Of a stretch of 64,000 nt of DNA, positions 51,294-59,577 are shown piece by piece. The notes under the pieces are model-generated. The model was given only the letters and a program-made list of their open reading frames with translations, was not told where the DNA came from and did no database searches. The translations under genes and the position numbers were made by a program. The stretch is from G963674835 sp963674835 (GTDB lineage Bacteria; Planctomycetota; Planctomycetia; Pirellulales; Thermoguttaceae): positions 1,364,001 to 1,428,000 of the forward strand of contig CAXXKC010000003.1 in assembly GCA_963674835.2 (NCBI GenBank), written 5' to 3'. Within the stretch, counting starts at the first letter, position 1. Each line of letters opens with the position of its first letter.

Positions 51294-53603
51294 TTACGGC
51301 TCGAACAAATAGGCCTTTCCGTCGAGGTTCACGATGACTGGCTCGTCGAAAACCAGGTACTGCGACAAGGCCCGTCCATGGCGGTCGATCAGGGCGAAGT
51401 ACTCGCTGCTGAACTGTTTGACGGGCGTCGGTTTGTCGAGCTGCTTCTCGGTCAAGGTGGCGTCGATCCACTGGCCCTTACGCTGGTAGAAAGCCCGATT
51501 GCCGACGGTGCGGACCGTTCGTTGGCCGGCCTCGAGTTCGGGCGCAACCTGAAGGGAAAGGCCCGTGCGGTCGGCGGGCATTGGGCCGGCGGACGCTGAG
51601 GCGCTTGCCGGCATGCCTCCCATGCCTCCCATCATCGTGGGCGCTGGTGCGTTGGGCGTTGCCGCTTGCTGCAGGCTGCCCTTGTACGCTCGCTGCGCGA
51701 AGCCGCCGTAGCCGGACGACTGCTTCATGGCGCCGAGCCGCTGGTTGGTGCGTCGCAAGTTGGCGGCCGTATCGTGGAGGCCGGTGTTCTCGTCGGCGAA
51801 GAACGACGTGTAGGGCGTGAGGATACCATGACGGGTCGAGAGCTTGACGAGCTCTTCGATGAGTTCCTGGTTCTTGCCATTGAGGTCGAGTTCGTCGAGG
51901 ATTTCGCCGATTCGGCGGACGGCCCAGAGTTTCTCAACGAAGGCATTCGTCTCGTCGCGGCTCTTCTTGACTAACTCCGCGGGGAAATCGAACTTCTGCT
52001 GTTTGCCGTCGACCGAGCCACGCACGACGACCTTGGCGGCGCCGGCCTGCTTGTAGCGTCCGACGACGACCAACTGTTCGCCGGCGAAGAGGTCGAACGT
52101 GCCCTTGGGATACACGCGGCTGACGGGGCTGCGGGAGGCGTCGGACTGGCGGTCCATGTTGAACTCGATCTGCACGTCGGTCATCACGGGCGACTGGATC
52201 CGCCGGTAGAGTTGGCTGACGGCGGCTTCGATGTCTTCGTCGGGACGGACGTACTGGCTTTGCCCGAAGGCGGCCCGGGCCAAGCGGTCCAACAGGCGAC
52301 TGTTGACGTCGTAGCCGACGCCGAAGGCGAAGAGACGAGCGCGTACGCCGTTGGCCTGCTGGGCATTCTGGACGATCTTCATCTCGTTGGTCTCGCCCGC
52401 GGTGGGCAGCCCATCGGTGAGGAAGATCACGTAGGTCGGGCGATCGGAATCGTGCAACTGGCCGAGCGCCGTTTGCATCGCGGCGTCGATATTCGTGCTT
52501 CCTCCGGCGTAGAGACCTTCGACAAAGGCATGCGCGGCCTGACGGGTCTTGCGGTTGAAACGCTGGAGTTCGGGGCGGAACGATTCGACTTCGCTGTCGT
52601 AGGCGACGATGTTGAACAGGTCGCCTTCGTGGAGGTTGTCGAGGACAAATGCCAGCGCGCCGCGGACTTGCTGGATTTTCTTGCCGCTCATGCTGCCCGA
52701 ACGGTCGACCACGAAGACGACTGTCTTCTGGGGCGGTTTGTCGCCGGAAGGCTTGATCTTGGGGCTGGCCAGCAGGAGGAAGTAGCCTTCGTCGTCGCCG
52801 TCGGGCCGGTAGCTGAGCACGCGGGTGCTCACTTTGCCTTTGCCCACGTCGTAGAAGAGGCGGAAATCGGCATCGGGCACTTCGTCGCGCAGCTTGCAGG
52901 TAACGGTGGCATGGTGGTCGTCGGCGCGTTGGATGTCGATCTTGTGCGAAGGGCTGTAGAGGTTCTTGATCTCATTCTGGCTTTCGATGGAGACGCGGAG
53001 ATCGACTTCCTCAACGGGCTTAGACGTGTATTGCGCCGTGCTGAGGGGAAAGAGAAAGTCGGTCAGGCCTTCCTGCTTGCGGCAGAGTTGCGAATAGCGG
53101 AGTGAGACGGTTCGTTTCTGACCGGGCGGGACCGGAAAGACGCTGGTCTTGAACATGCCGGTACCAATCCACTGGAGCAAGGCCGGGTCGCGATTCTTGC
53201 GAACGATTTCCTCGTAGGCTTTGCGGGCCTCATCGGCGCCAAGCAGTTTCCCCGGAAGTTCCTTACCGTCGACCAACAGGGTGAGACGGTCGATTGCGCC
53301 GTCGTAGGGCAAAGGAAACACGAAACTGACTTCCAAGGGCCGGCTGCCAGTGTTGACGAACGACTGGGATACCTGGACCTGCGCCACCTGGTCGATGAGC
53401 CGAGCCTGCATCTGAAGTTGCTCGATCTTGTAGCTGGACGACGGCGGCGGCACGACGTGGATCGGCCGGCGCGGCATGGGGACGGGCCGGGGCAGCCGCA
53501 CCGCCTCGTTTGGATTGACCACCACGAGCACTCCCTGGCCCAGGGCGATCATGGGCGACAGCAGCAGGCAAACGATACTTGCGCATGTCAATGGACGGTT
53601 CAT
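51294..53603 (-). CDS. exported VIT domain plus von Willebrand factor A protein
   Basis: 769 aa with a signal peptide (CASIVCLLLSPMIALGQG) and a GAGGAGG site. Residues about 55-190 are a VIT domain (QVQVSQSFVNTGSRPLEVSF, VFPLPYDGAIDRL). A vWA domain at about 290-470 has the metal-ion-dependent adhesion motif DRSGSMS, then GSTNIDAAM and FLTDGLPTAGET, all needed to bind Mg. The C-terminal 300 residues end in a beta-rich part after a Met/Gly/Ala-rich linker. Such inter-alpha-trypsin-inhibitor-like proteins mediate protein contacts in the periplasm or at the surface. It is divergent from the ACT gene. Confidence 0.85.
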   Translation of the reverse strand: MNRPLTCASIVCLLLSPMIALGQGVLVVVNPNEAVRLPRPVPMPRRPIHVVPPPSSSYKIEQLQMQARLIDQVAQVQVSQSFVNTGSRPLEVSFVFPLPYDGAIDRLTLLVDGKELPGKLLGADEARKAYEEIVRKNRDPALLQWIGTGMFKTSVFPVPPGQKRTVSLRYSQLCRKQEGLTDFLFPLSTAQYTSKPVEEVDLRVSIESQNEIKNLYSPSHKIDIQRADDHHATVTCKLRDEVPDADFRLFYDVGKGKVSTRVLSYRPDGDDEGYFLLLASPKIKPSGDKPPQKTVVFVVDRSGSMSGKKIQQVRGALAFVLDNLHEGDLFNIVAYDSEVESFRPELQRFNRKTRQAAHAFVEGLYAGGSTNIDAAMQTALGQLHDSDRPTYVIFLTDGLPTAGETNEMKIVQNAQQANGVRARLFAFGVGYDVNSRLLDRLARAAFGQSQYVRPDEDIEAAVSQLYRRIQSPVMTDVQIEFNMDRQSDASRSPVSRVYPKGTFDLFAGEQLVVVGRYKQAGAAKVVVRGSVDGKQQKFDFPAELVKKSRDETNAFVEKLWAVRRIGEILDELDLNGKNQELIEELVKLSTRHGILTPYTSFFADENTGLHDTAANLRRTNQRLGAMKQSSGYGGFAQRAYKGSLQQAATPNAPAPTMMGGMGGMPASASASAGPMPADRTGLSLQVAPELEAGQRTVRTVGNRAFYQRKGQWIDATLTEKQLDKPTPVKQFSSEYFALIDRHGRALSQYLVFDEPVIVNLDGKAYLFEP

Positions 53604-53959
53604 GCGAAGGCCTCCTCAGCTGAAGACGGTCGTTTGAAAAGAGTGCGCACGAGGCGCCGCGGGGCGACCACGGCGCGTGGATCGTGAACCGCCGGTCCGT
53701 CGCGGCTGTCTACTTAGACGGAGCGGAAGCTCAAAGAGTTTTCGTGGGTAGTGAGAGACGGCCGGGAGAGACGGGTTTCGGTTGCCGATCCCGGTGTAGA
53801 GAGGGGTCGTAGGGGAGCGGTCGAACCAAGCGTCCTGATGCGTCGAACGGGTTGGTTGACCGGCCGTTGGGAGCCCCGAGAGCGGGTGCATTGCGTGGGC
53901 AAATGTCGTTAAAACGGGCACAAGCCAGCAGCGTGTACCCCCCGATTTCTCCCCCCGAT
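53604..53959. other. part of the divergent intergenic region, no gene recognised
   Basis: Between the VIT/vWA start and the ACT promoter. A minus-strand frame runs through here and across the ACT gene, but its composition is not protein-like. Nothing else is identified. Confidence 0.45.
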
Positions 53960-53987
53960 TTGACCCCTCGTCGCGCACTGCTATGAT
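53960..53987 (+). promoter_or_regulatory. promoter for the ACT-domain gene
   Basis: TTGACC (53960-53965), 16-base spacer, TATGAT (53982-53987), each 5 of 6 to consensus. The predicted leader of about 78 bases contains the hairpin at 54033-54053. Confidence 0.65.
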
Positions 53988-54032
53988 CCTAGTAGGAAAC
54001 GCCTTTCGTACGCGTTCCGGGTAGTGTATCTC

Positions 54033-54053
54033 GGCTTTCTGATCCTGAAAGCC
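54033..54053 (+). promoter_or_regulatory. leader hairpin before the ACT-domain gene
   Basis: GGCTTTC and GAAAGCC form a perfect 7-bp stem over TGATCCT, ending 5 bases before the AAAGGAGG ribosome binding site. It could modulate translation. Confidence 0.4.
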
Positions 54054-54071
54054 CTCGAAAGGAGGAACGAC

Positions 54072-54524
54072 ATGCAAATGGCCAAGCAGCTCTCGGTTTC
54101 GCTGGTCAACAAGCCGGGTCGACTTGCCACAATGCTGGGTGGGCTCAGTAAGGGCAAGGTGAACTTCCGCGCGCTGTCGGTGATGGACTCCGGCGACCGC
54201 GGTACGGTTCGGTTCGTACCGGACGACCCTACGGCCGCGATCGAGGTCTTGGACGGGATGAACGTTCGGTACGATGCCGTGGATGTCCTCTTGGTCGATG
54301 TTCCTAATCATTCCGGAGCGTTTCGCAACATCTGTGAGCGTTTGGCAGCGGACCACCTCAACATCGATTACGCCTACTGCGCTTTCGGCGCCGAGAACGG
54401 GTCGAAGACGCATTTGGCCGTGATCAAGGTCAATGATTTGGCCAAGGCGCAGAAGGTTCTCGCCGAGAGTTCGAGCAATGGGCGCAAGAAGCTTCCCGGT
54501 CGGCGGCCCGTTCATGCCCGCTAG
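54072..54524 (+). CDS. protein with two ACT domains
   Basis: 150 aa from the ATG at 54072 behind an AGGAGG site. Two successive ACT-like repeats are visible: residues about 5-70 (QLSVSLVNKPGRLATMLGGL, NFRALSVMDSGDRGTVRFV) and about 75-140 (DVLLVDVPNHSGAFRNICER, NIDYAYCAFGAENGSKTHLA). The turn N-K-P-G-R is the usual ligand-binding loop for amino acids. Stand-alone ACT proteins of this size act as amino-acid sensors or regulatory subunits; partner and ligand are unknown. It has its own promoter and leader hairpin, and a strong hairpin follows it. Confidence 0.85.
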   Translation: MQMAKQLSVSLVNKPGRLATMLGGLSKGKVNFRALSVMDSGDRGTVRFVPDDPTAAIEVLDGMNVRYDAVDVLLVDVPNHSGAFRNICERLAADHLNIDYAYCAFGAENGSKTHLAVIKVNDLAKAQKVLAESSSNGRKKLPGRRPVHAR

Positions 54525-54563
54525 CAGTTATTGATGCCGGCGCAGCCAGTGATCGCGATTCAT

Positions 54564-54596
54564 CCCGGATACCAGCCGAGACGGCTGGAATCCGGG
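54564..54596 (+). terminator. strong hairpin after the ACT-domain gene
   Basis: CCCGGAT (54564-54570) pairs with ATCCGGG (54590-54596), and CCAGCCG (54572-54578) with CGGCTGG (54582-54588), leaving one A/A mismatch and an AGA loop. No T-run follows, so termination by this hairpin alone is uncertain. Confidence 0.5.
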
Positions 54597-55036
54597 GCCC
54601 CGGTAACCGCTCGGCGCGAATTGGCAATGTAGCCCTCAATAGACCCCCTCGCCTGAAGATGACCGGCGTTGGTGTCCTTGCGCAAGATTTCTCAAGTGGG
54701 CAAGGGGCGGGGGGAGTTTTTGCCGGCGCTGGCCGTCTTGCGGCGGGAGGGGGGTATGGAGGGCGGATGCAGGGCGTCGCGGCGGGCTTGGTGGTCGGCG
54801 GTATGTTCTAGCTGGAGCCGTAGTTGGCCTTGCGGCGGGGGGGCGTTCCTGGGACACTACGCCCCCTTTGGATCGCGTTTGTCGCTGCGCGGATATTGCT
54901 GATGAGACCGGGCCGCGGCACGTTGCCCTTGCTTGCGGACGCGTCGGCATTTGGGTGGCGAGAAGCGCGGATGAGATCCGCGGATGAGATCGCCGGTCTG
55001 CTGACGAGGTTGGCGCAGGCTTCAGTGAAGGACTCC
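54597..55036. other. intergenic region, no gene recognised
   Basis: G-rich, low-complexity stretches around 54700-54860. Open frames exist on both strands but look like composition artefacts. No promoter pair was found for the lipoprotein gene. Confidence 0.4.
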
Positions 55037-55666
55037 ATGCGTCTGGTTGTTCGACTTGCACCGTTGGTCGTGTTGGCCGCTGGTTGCGCGGCAGGTCCGG
55101 CCGTTCCGTATGGAGCGGTGCCGGTGGGTGCGCCGATGGCCATGGAGAACCCGGTGCTCGTTCCGGTGGGCAACTACTCGACCGTTTACGAGACGGCGGT
55201 CGACGTGGTGGACGATTACTTCCGGATTCAGCGGGAGGTGCCGATTCGCCCGGTGGGCGGCGGCTATTCCGAGGGGCGCATTGAGACGTTTCCGGAGATG
55301 GGTTCGACGCTGCTGGAGCCGTGGCGGCGTGATTCGGCGAACGCCTATGAGAAGCTGGAGTGCACGCTGCAGACGATTCGCCGGTATGCGTGGGTGCGCG
55401 TGTTTCCCGATCCGGGCGGTGTGTGCGGGTTTCGGGTGGAAGTGAACGTGTTCAAGGAGTTGGAGGACGTGGTTCACCCGGAATCGGCGGCTTATGCGCC
55501 CAGCGAGGCGACGTTTCATTACGACACTGGGCTGACCCGCGTGGTAACGCCGATCGGCCAACAGCCGATTGACAAGGGGTGGATTCCCTTGGGGCGGGAT
55601 CCGGCTTTGGAACAGCAGATGCTGAGCCAGATTGTGGCACGGGCGTGCACGTCGCCGATGCGATAG
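55037..55666 (+). CDS. lipoprotein of unknown function, 209 aa
   Basis: The ATG at 55037 has a GAAGGA site and starts a lipoprotein signal with lipobox LAAGC (RLAPLVVLAAGCAAG). The mature part has strands and turns with conserved-looking YETAVDVVDDYFRIQREV and RRYAWVRVFPDPGGVCGFRV, followed by an extended region (VVHPESAAYAPSEATFHYD). I recognise the general type, a planctomycete envelope lipoprotein, but no named family or function. The frame is open 71 codons upstream, but that part looks untranslated. The converging neighbour is a histidine kinase. Confidence 0.7.
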   Translation: MRLVVRLAPLVVLAAGCAAGPAVPYGAVPVGAPMAMENPVLVPVGNYSTVYETAVDVVDDYFRIQREVPIRPVGGGYSEGRIETFPEMGSTLLEPWRRDSANAYEKLECTLQTIRRYAWVRVFPDPGGVCGFRVEVNVFKELEDVVHPESAAYAPSEATFHYDTGLTRVVTPIGQQPIDKGWIPLGRDPALEQQMLSQIVARACTSPMR

Positions 55667-55699
55667 CGGCGATGCGCGGCGAGGAAGGGAGCGAAGAGC

Positions 55700-56614
55700 T
55701 TACGCTCCGCCGGTGAAGGTCGGCTGTTGCGGGACCGACGACTGCGGCACGACGATGGGCGCGGCGACGTGTTTGCGCTGTTCGGGCGCTGGGCTGACCG
55801 TGGGCAGCTTGAGGGTGAAGGCGGTGCCCTTGCCTACGGTGCTATCGACACGAATGCGGCCGTGGTGGGCTTCGAGGATGTCGCGGCACATGGACAGTCC
55901 GAGGCCGGTGCCGCCTTTTCCGCTCGCGTCGGGGCCAGACTTGGTCGTGTAGAACGGGTCGAAGATGCGCGGCAGTTTCTCGGCGGGGATTCCGCAGCCA
56001 TAGTCGCGGATGACGAGGTCGATCATGTCCTCATCGCGGTCGTGGAGGAGCTTGATCGCGAGACGCCCACCGCTGGGCATCGCCTGCCGGGCATTGATGA
56101 GCATGTTGAGCAGGACTTGCTGGATCTGGTTGCCGTTGACGTAGGCCTCGGGGATAGGCTGGAACTGCTTGTCGACGGTGATTCGGTACTTGTTCATCTC
56201 CCGTTCGAGGAGGACCAAAGTATCTTCGACGAGCTGTACGAGGTCGGTGGCTTCCTGACCGGCGCCGCGGTTGCGTGCCATGCCCAAGACGCTGCTGGTG
56301 ATTTTGGCGGCGCGGTTTGCCGCGGTGAGGATCTTTTCGAACGATTTCTCTCGCGTCGCGACGTCCTTGTGGCGCATGCCGAGCTTGGCGTAGTTGATGA
56401 TGGTCATCAACACGTTGTTGAACTCGTGGGTGGTCGTGCTGACCAATTCGCCCAGAGCCGACATGCGTTGCGCGTCGGCGAGCCGGCGTTTGAGGATCTC
56501 GACCTGTTCGTGTAACTCTCTGACTTCGTCGCTACCACCCATGTTGCCCGAGTGCTCCCACGGTTTGACCGGAGTTCCTGACCGGTAGATTTCCGCGCCG
56601 ACGGCCAGATTCAC
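55700..56614 (-). CDS. cytosolic sensor histidine kinase
   Basis: Up to 304 aa (GTG at 56614; an ATG at 56542, MGGSDEV, is an alternative). A short coiled coil (VRELHEQVEILKRRLADAQR) leads to the phosphoacceptor helix LGELVSTTTHEFNNVLMTII with His in the second-to-third Thr context. The ATPase domain is complete: MLINARQAMPSGG, VIRDYGCGIPAEKL, FDPFYTTKSG and GGTGLGLSMCRDILEAHHG. The H-box STTTHEFNN is the type found in kinases with an Asn after His-Glu-Phe. It has no membrane segment or sensor domain and no adjacent regulator; its input is unknown. The C-terminal 35 residues are Pro/Ala-rich. Confidence 0.88.
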   Translation of the reverse strand: MNLAVGAEIYRSGTPVKPWEHSGNMGGSDEVRELHEQVEILKRRLADAQRMSALGELVSTTTHEFNNVLMTIINYAKLGMRHKDVATREKSFEKILTAANRAAKITSSVLGMARNRGAGQEATDLVQLVEDTLVLLEREMNKYRITVDKQFQPIPEAYVNGNQIQQVLLNMLINARQAMPSGGRLAIKLLHDRDEDMIDLVIRDYGCGIPAEKLPRIFDPFYTTKSGPDASGKGGTGLGLSMCRDILEAHHGRIRVDSTVGKGTAFTLKLPTVSPAPEQRKHVAAPIVVPQSSVPQQPTFTGGA

Positions 56615-56799
56615 CGATTTGCCTGATCGACGTTTCTCTTGCTGCCTTGCCGCAAAGCCGCGGCTTAACTCTATAGTAGAGAATGGCTTAGCCCTATGCG
56701 TCGGTATCGACGAACCCGCCTCGGCAACTGAAACACAAGCGGCTATAATCCGCGGGCAATCGGAGACGGCAAGGATGCTGGTGAAATGGAGAAGCTGGG

Positions 56800-57060
56800 A
56801 TGCACACAGTGGACCTCCTTCGTGAAGCGCTCCAGGCAGCCTCTGGACTCGGATACCAAGTGCGTCAGGAATGGCTTGGCGGCAGCGGCGGGGGCGGTTG
56901 CGAGATCAAGGGCCGGCGTTGGATGTTCCTGGATCTGGCGCTTTCGCCGGCGGAGCAGCTCGATCTCGTGGTGGAAACGCTCCGCCGCCACCCGGAAGCT
57001 GCGAATCTGCCTATGCCCCAGGCGCTGCGCAGCCTGCTCCAAGTGCGCAGAAGCGCGTAG
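56800..57060 (+). CDS. small conserved planctomycete-type protein, 86 aa
   Basis: The ATG at 56800 has a GGAG site. The product reads as a compact alpha/beta protein: a first helix (TVDLLREALQAASGLGYQVR), a glycine-rich turn (EWLGGSGGGGCEIKGRR), a strand (WMFLDLALSPAEQ) and a last helix. From memory this resembles a family widespread in planctomycetes; I could not check that. There is no signal peptide. No function is known. It is divergent from the kinase gene and followed by two copies of a dispersed repeat. Confidence 0.65.
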   Translation: MHTVDLLREALQAASGLGYQVRQEWLGGSGGGGCEIKGRRWMFLDLALSPAEQLDLVVETLRRHPEAANLPMPQALRSLLQVRRSA

Positions 57061-57104
57061 TTGTTGACGGAGTGGGGGATCGAGGATTTGAGGCCGGGGC
57101 GCGG

Positions 57105-57119
57105 CACAGCCGGGGGCGG
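57105..57119 (+). repeat. CACAGCC...GGCTGTG element, truncated copy 5
   Basis: CACAGCCGGGGGCGG, the left half only, 14 bases before a complete copy. Confidence 0.7.
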
Positions 57120-57132
57120 AAGCGGAGCGCGG

Positions 57133-57160
57133 CACAGCCGGGGGCGGCTGTGCTACAGGG
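57133..57160 (+). repeat. CACAGCC...GGCTGTG element, copy 6
   Basis: CACAGCCGGGGGCGGCTGTG then CTACAGGG, between two converging genes. GCGCGGCACAGCC precedes it as it does the truncated copy, so a local duplication is likely. Confidence 0.85.
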
Positions 57161-57198
57161 GCCGGCGGCTGTGTCGCGTGGGCTTTTCCGGGGTCGCT

Positions 57199-58518
57199 CT
57201 ACAGGAGCTTGGTGATGCCGGGCATGGCAACGGGGTAGATGCCCTTTTCGTCGGGTTTGACCGGCGGTTCGGTGTTGAAGTCGGGGTTCTCGGGGCCGAG
57301 CCGGTAGGTGGCGTTGATGGCCTCATCCCAGGTGACTTTCTTGCCGGTGTAGCAGACGATCTGCCCGAGGATGGCCATCATGACGCTGTTGACCATGTAC
57401 TTGCCGTTGTTGATGGGTTTGCCGTCGCGGATGGACTTGAACATGGCGAGGTGCTCGGCCTCGTACATATTGCACGGCGGCCCATCGTACTTCCAATTGG
57501 TTTCGCCCTGGATGTGGTTCTTGATGAGGTTGGCGATGCCCTTGGTACCCATGATGATGTCGGAGGTTTCGTCGTAGCAGCCGGCCTGGGCGCGGCCGAA
57601 GCCGTACATGCGGACACCGTTGGGGTATTCCCAGACGAGGCCGTGGTGGTCGAAGACGTCGCCGTAGATGGTACCGACGGAAGAGGAACGTCCGCCGACG
57701 CCATATGCCGAGGCGGGCGGCTCGTCGTTCATGAGCGAGGCGCCTTTGTCGAGGCTATGGAGGAGCGACTGGGCGATGTCGTCGCCGGAGAGCCAGTTGA
57801 AGTGATACCAGTTGCGGAACTGGTACTGGATTTCGGTCATACCGGCCTCGGGTTGTTCGAGTCGGTAGGGCGAGCGCATGTAGTTTTCCTGGATGGCCAC
57901 GATGCGCCCGATGGCGCCGTCGCGGACACGCTGGATAGTCTCCTGGACGCCGGTGTGGTATCGCCAGCAGAGGCCGGAGACAACGGCAAGGCCCTTCTTG
58001 GCGGCGGCGTCGCAGGCAGCCTGGACGGTTCGGATACCGGGCGGGTCGATGGCGTGGGGCTTTTCGAGAAAGACGTTCTTACCGGCATCGACGGCGGCCT
58101 TGAGGTAGTCGGAGTGGAACCGCGAGGCGCAGGCGATGAGGACGACGTCGACGCCGCTGTCGATGACTTTCTTGTAGCCGTCGAAGCCAACGAAGCAGTG
58201 ATCCTTGTCGACGGCGACCTGATCGGGCTTACGCTTCTTGAGCGAGGCGAGGCTCGCCTGGGCCTTGTTCTCGAAGATGTCGGCCATGGCGATGAGTTTG
58301 GTATTGGGGTCGGCCGTCATGGCATTGTCGGCGGCACCGGTGCCGCGTCCGCCGCAGCCGATGAGGCCGATCTTGAGCGTATCGCTTCCGGCGGCATGCG
58401 CGGTGCGACCGATGGCAAGACCGCCGACCACGACGGCCGAGGCCGCGGTGGCCGACCGTTTCAAGAAGTCGCGGCGCGAATGACCTTTGACCTCGTCTGG
58501 TTTATGCTGCTTGGACAT
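57199..58518 (-). CDS. Tat-exported Gfo/Idh/MocA-family oxidoreductase
   Basis: 439 aa from the ATG at 58518, which has an AGGAG site. The N-terminus is a twin-arginine signal (GHSRRDFLKRSATAASAVVV), so the enzyme is folded with its cofactor before export. The Rossmann part has IGLIGCGGRGTGAADNAM and VLIACASRFHSDYLKAA, then KNVFLEKPHAIDPPG with the EKP Lys, all typical of the family. VSGLCWRYHTGVQE lies near the active site. It should oxidise or reduce a sugar or inositol derivative, or rearrange a glycoside, with bound NAD(P). Many planctomycetes hold dozens of such exported members; the substrate is unknown. Confidence 0.9.
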   Translation of the reverse strand: MSKQHKPDEVKGHSRRDFLKRSATAASAVVVGGLAIGRTAHAAGSDTLKIGLIGCGGRGTGAADNAMTADPNTKLIAMADIFENKAQASLASLKKRKPDQVAVDKDHCFVGFDGYKKVIDSGVDVVLIACASRFHSDYLKAAVDAGKNVFLEKPHAIDPPGIRTVQAACDAAAKKGLAVVSGLCWRYHTGVQETIQRVRDGAIGRIVAIQENYMRSPYRLEQPEAGMTEIQYQFRNWYHFNWLSGDDIAQSLLHSLDKGASLMNDEPPASAYGVGGRSSSVGTIYGDVFDHHGLVWEYPNGVRMYGFGRAQAGCYDETSDIIMGTKGIANLIKNHIQGETNWKYDGPPCNMYEAEHLAMFKSIRDGKPINNGKYMVNSVMMAILGQIVCYTGKKVTWDEAINATYRLGPENPDFNTEPPVKPDEKGIYPVAMPGITKLL

Positions 58519-59124
58519 GCCATGCTCCTGAGTGTTTGTTGATGTTTGCCTGCACAATGACCCGGCCAGTCATCCCGTTTGCCCCACCTGCCGGCCTCCC
58601 GTTGGTCGGCCTCGGTTCATTCACCGTACAAAGGTCAAATTGTGTACTGGTCGGCTTGCCTTTGGGGAAATCCGCAGGAAGTCACTGGCCTCAATCGTAA
58701 ACAGGCGACGTGGCGGACGCAACAATCCGGGGGGACGCTGGGGAAAGCATGGCGGGCGGCGGCTCCGTCGGGCACGGTCGGCCGATTTGTACCCGCCTCG
58801 CTCGATGCGGCAACGGGTCGCGGCTGGGACGGGTGTCTGCCGAGGGGAGCGTCAAGCTCGTTTGGCGGGATTCCTTCGGATGGAGCGATTGCTAGAACGG
58901 GCGGTTCCCGTAGAATTCGAGCATTGGGAGGTTGCACCTGGGATGGAGACAGCCGGTACAAGCTCGCGGGCAATTCGACGTTTATGGATGAGACGCCATC
59001 GGCAGCCGCTGTGGGTGGCGTGAAGGCTAACCAGATTGGCACTGGATTCTTTGTGTTCCGTTGGGTTCGTTGAACACGGACTTTTGACGACGGCGGGACT
59101 TGCCTTTTCAGGAGGAGACTGACC
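58519..59124. other. divergent intergenic region, no gene recognised
   Basis: About 600 bases. Overlapping open frames on both strands have no recognisable family or protein-like composition. Immediately before 59125 a strong CAGGAGGAGA ribosome binding site is present. No clear promoter is seen. Confidence 0.4.
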
Positions 59125-59466
59125 ATGCGTTTGTCGCTCGTGTTGTGTGTCGTCGTGTGTGTGGCCTTGTTGGCCGCTTGGAACGGTACGGCCACGGCCG
59201 CGCAGGTGCCTGAGGCGACGCTTGCTCAACTGGGGCTCGATGGGATGCGGCCGATGTCGGACGCCCAGGGGATGAGCATTCGAGGCAACGGTTTCGCGTT
59301 CGTGCGCGGGGGCTCGTTCGCCTTGATGACGTTTGGGACCCCGTATCTGAACGTGAGCGGACCCGGGGTTCCGAATGCGTATCAGACCGGCGCCACGGTA
59401 GCGTTCAGCTCCTGGGGCGGTGTGGTGGCCAGCGCCGGGGGCTGGGCTACGGCGTACGCGAGGTAG
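59125..59466 (+). CDS. small exported Gly/Ala/Ser-rich protein with leader-like motif
   Basis: 113 aa. The ATG at 59125 follows a near-perfect ribosome binding site. A signal peptide (MRLSLVLCVVVCVALLAAWN) is cleaved near ATAAQ. The mature protein starts with LAQLGLDGMRPMSDAQGMSI followed by RG, a motif that looks like a conserved N-terminal segment, and then becomes rich in Gly, Ala, Ser and Phe with no Cys or His. I do not know the function. The combination of strong translation signal, export and a short conserved-looking segment before a variable tail suggests an abundant envelope or secreted structural peptide. A hairpin follows its stop. Confidence 0.65.
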   Translation: MRLSLVLCVVVCVALLAAWNGTATAAQVPEATLAQLGLDGMRPMSDAQGMSIRGNGFAFVRGGSFALMTFGTPYLNVSGPGVPNAYQTGATVAFSSWGGVVASAGGWATAYAR

Positions 59467-59472
59467 GGCGCC

Positions 59473-59492
59473 GAGGCGCTGTGGAGCGCCTC
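59473..59492. terminator. hairpin between the small exported protein gene and the deacetylase gene
   Basis: GAGGCGCT and AGCGCCTC form a perfect 8-bp stem over GTGG, starting 7 bases after the stop. No T-run follows. Confidence 0.55.
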
Positions 59493-59577
59493 AGCGGCAA
59501 GAAGGTGGAAGGCCCATTTTCGCTAACGCGGGAACGGGGACGGTCCGATTGTCGGCGTGGAACTGCTTGGCGAGCCC

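Noticed and set aside
53616..54515. Minus-strand open frame of 299 codons across the ACT gene
   Set aside because: It is antisense to a well-supported gene, has no recognisable domain and reads like a GC-composition artefact.
58532..59073. Two overlapping plus-strand frames in the gap before the small exported protein
   Set aside because: No recognisable motif, no good start signal, and mutually overlapping frames of similar composition.
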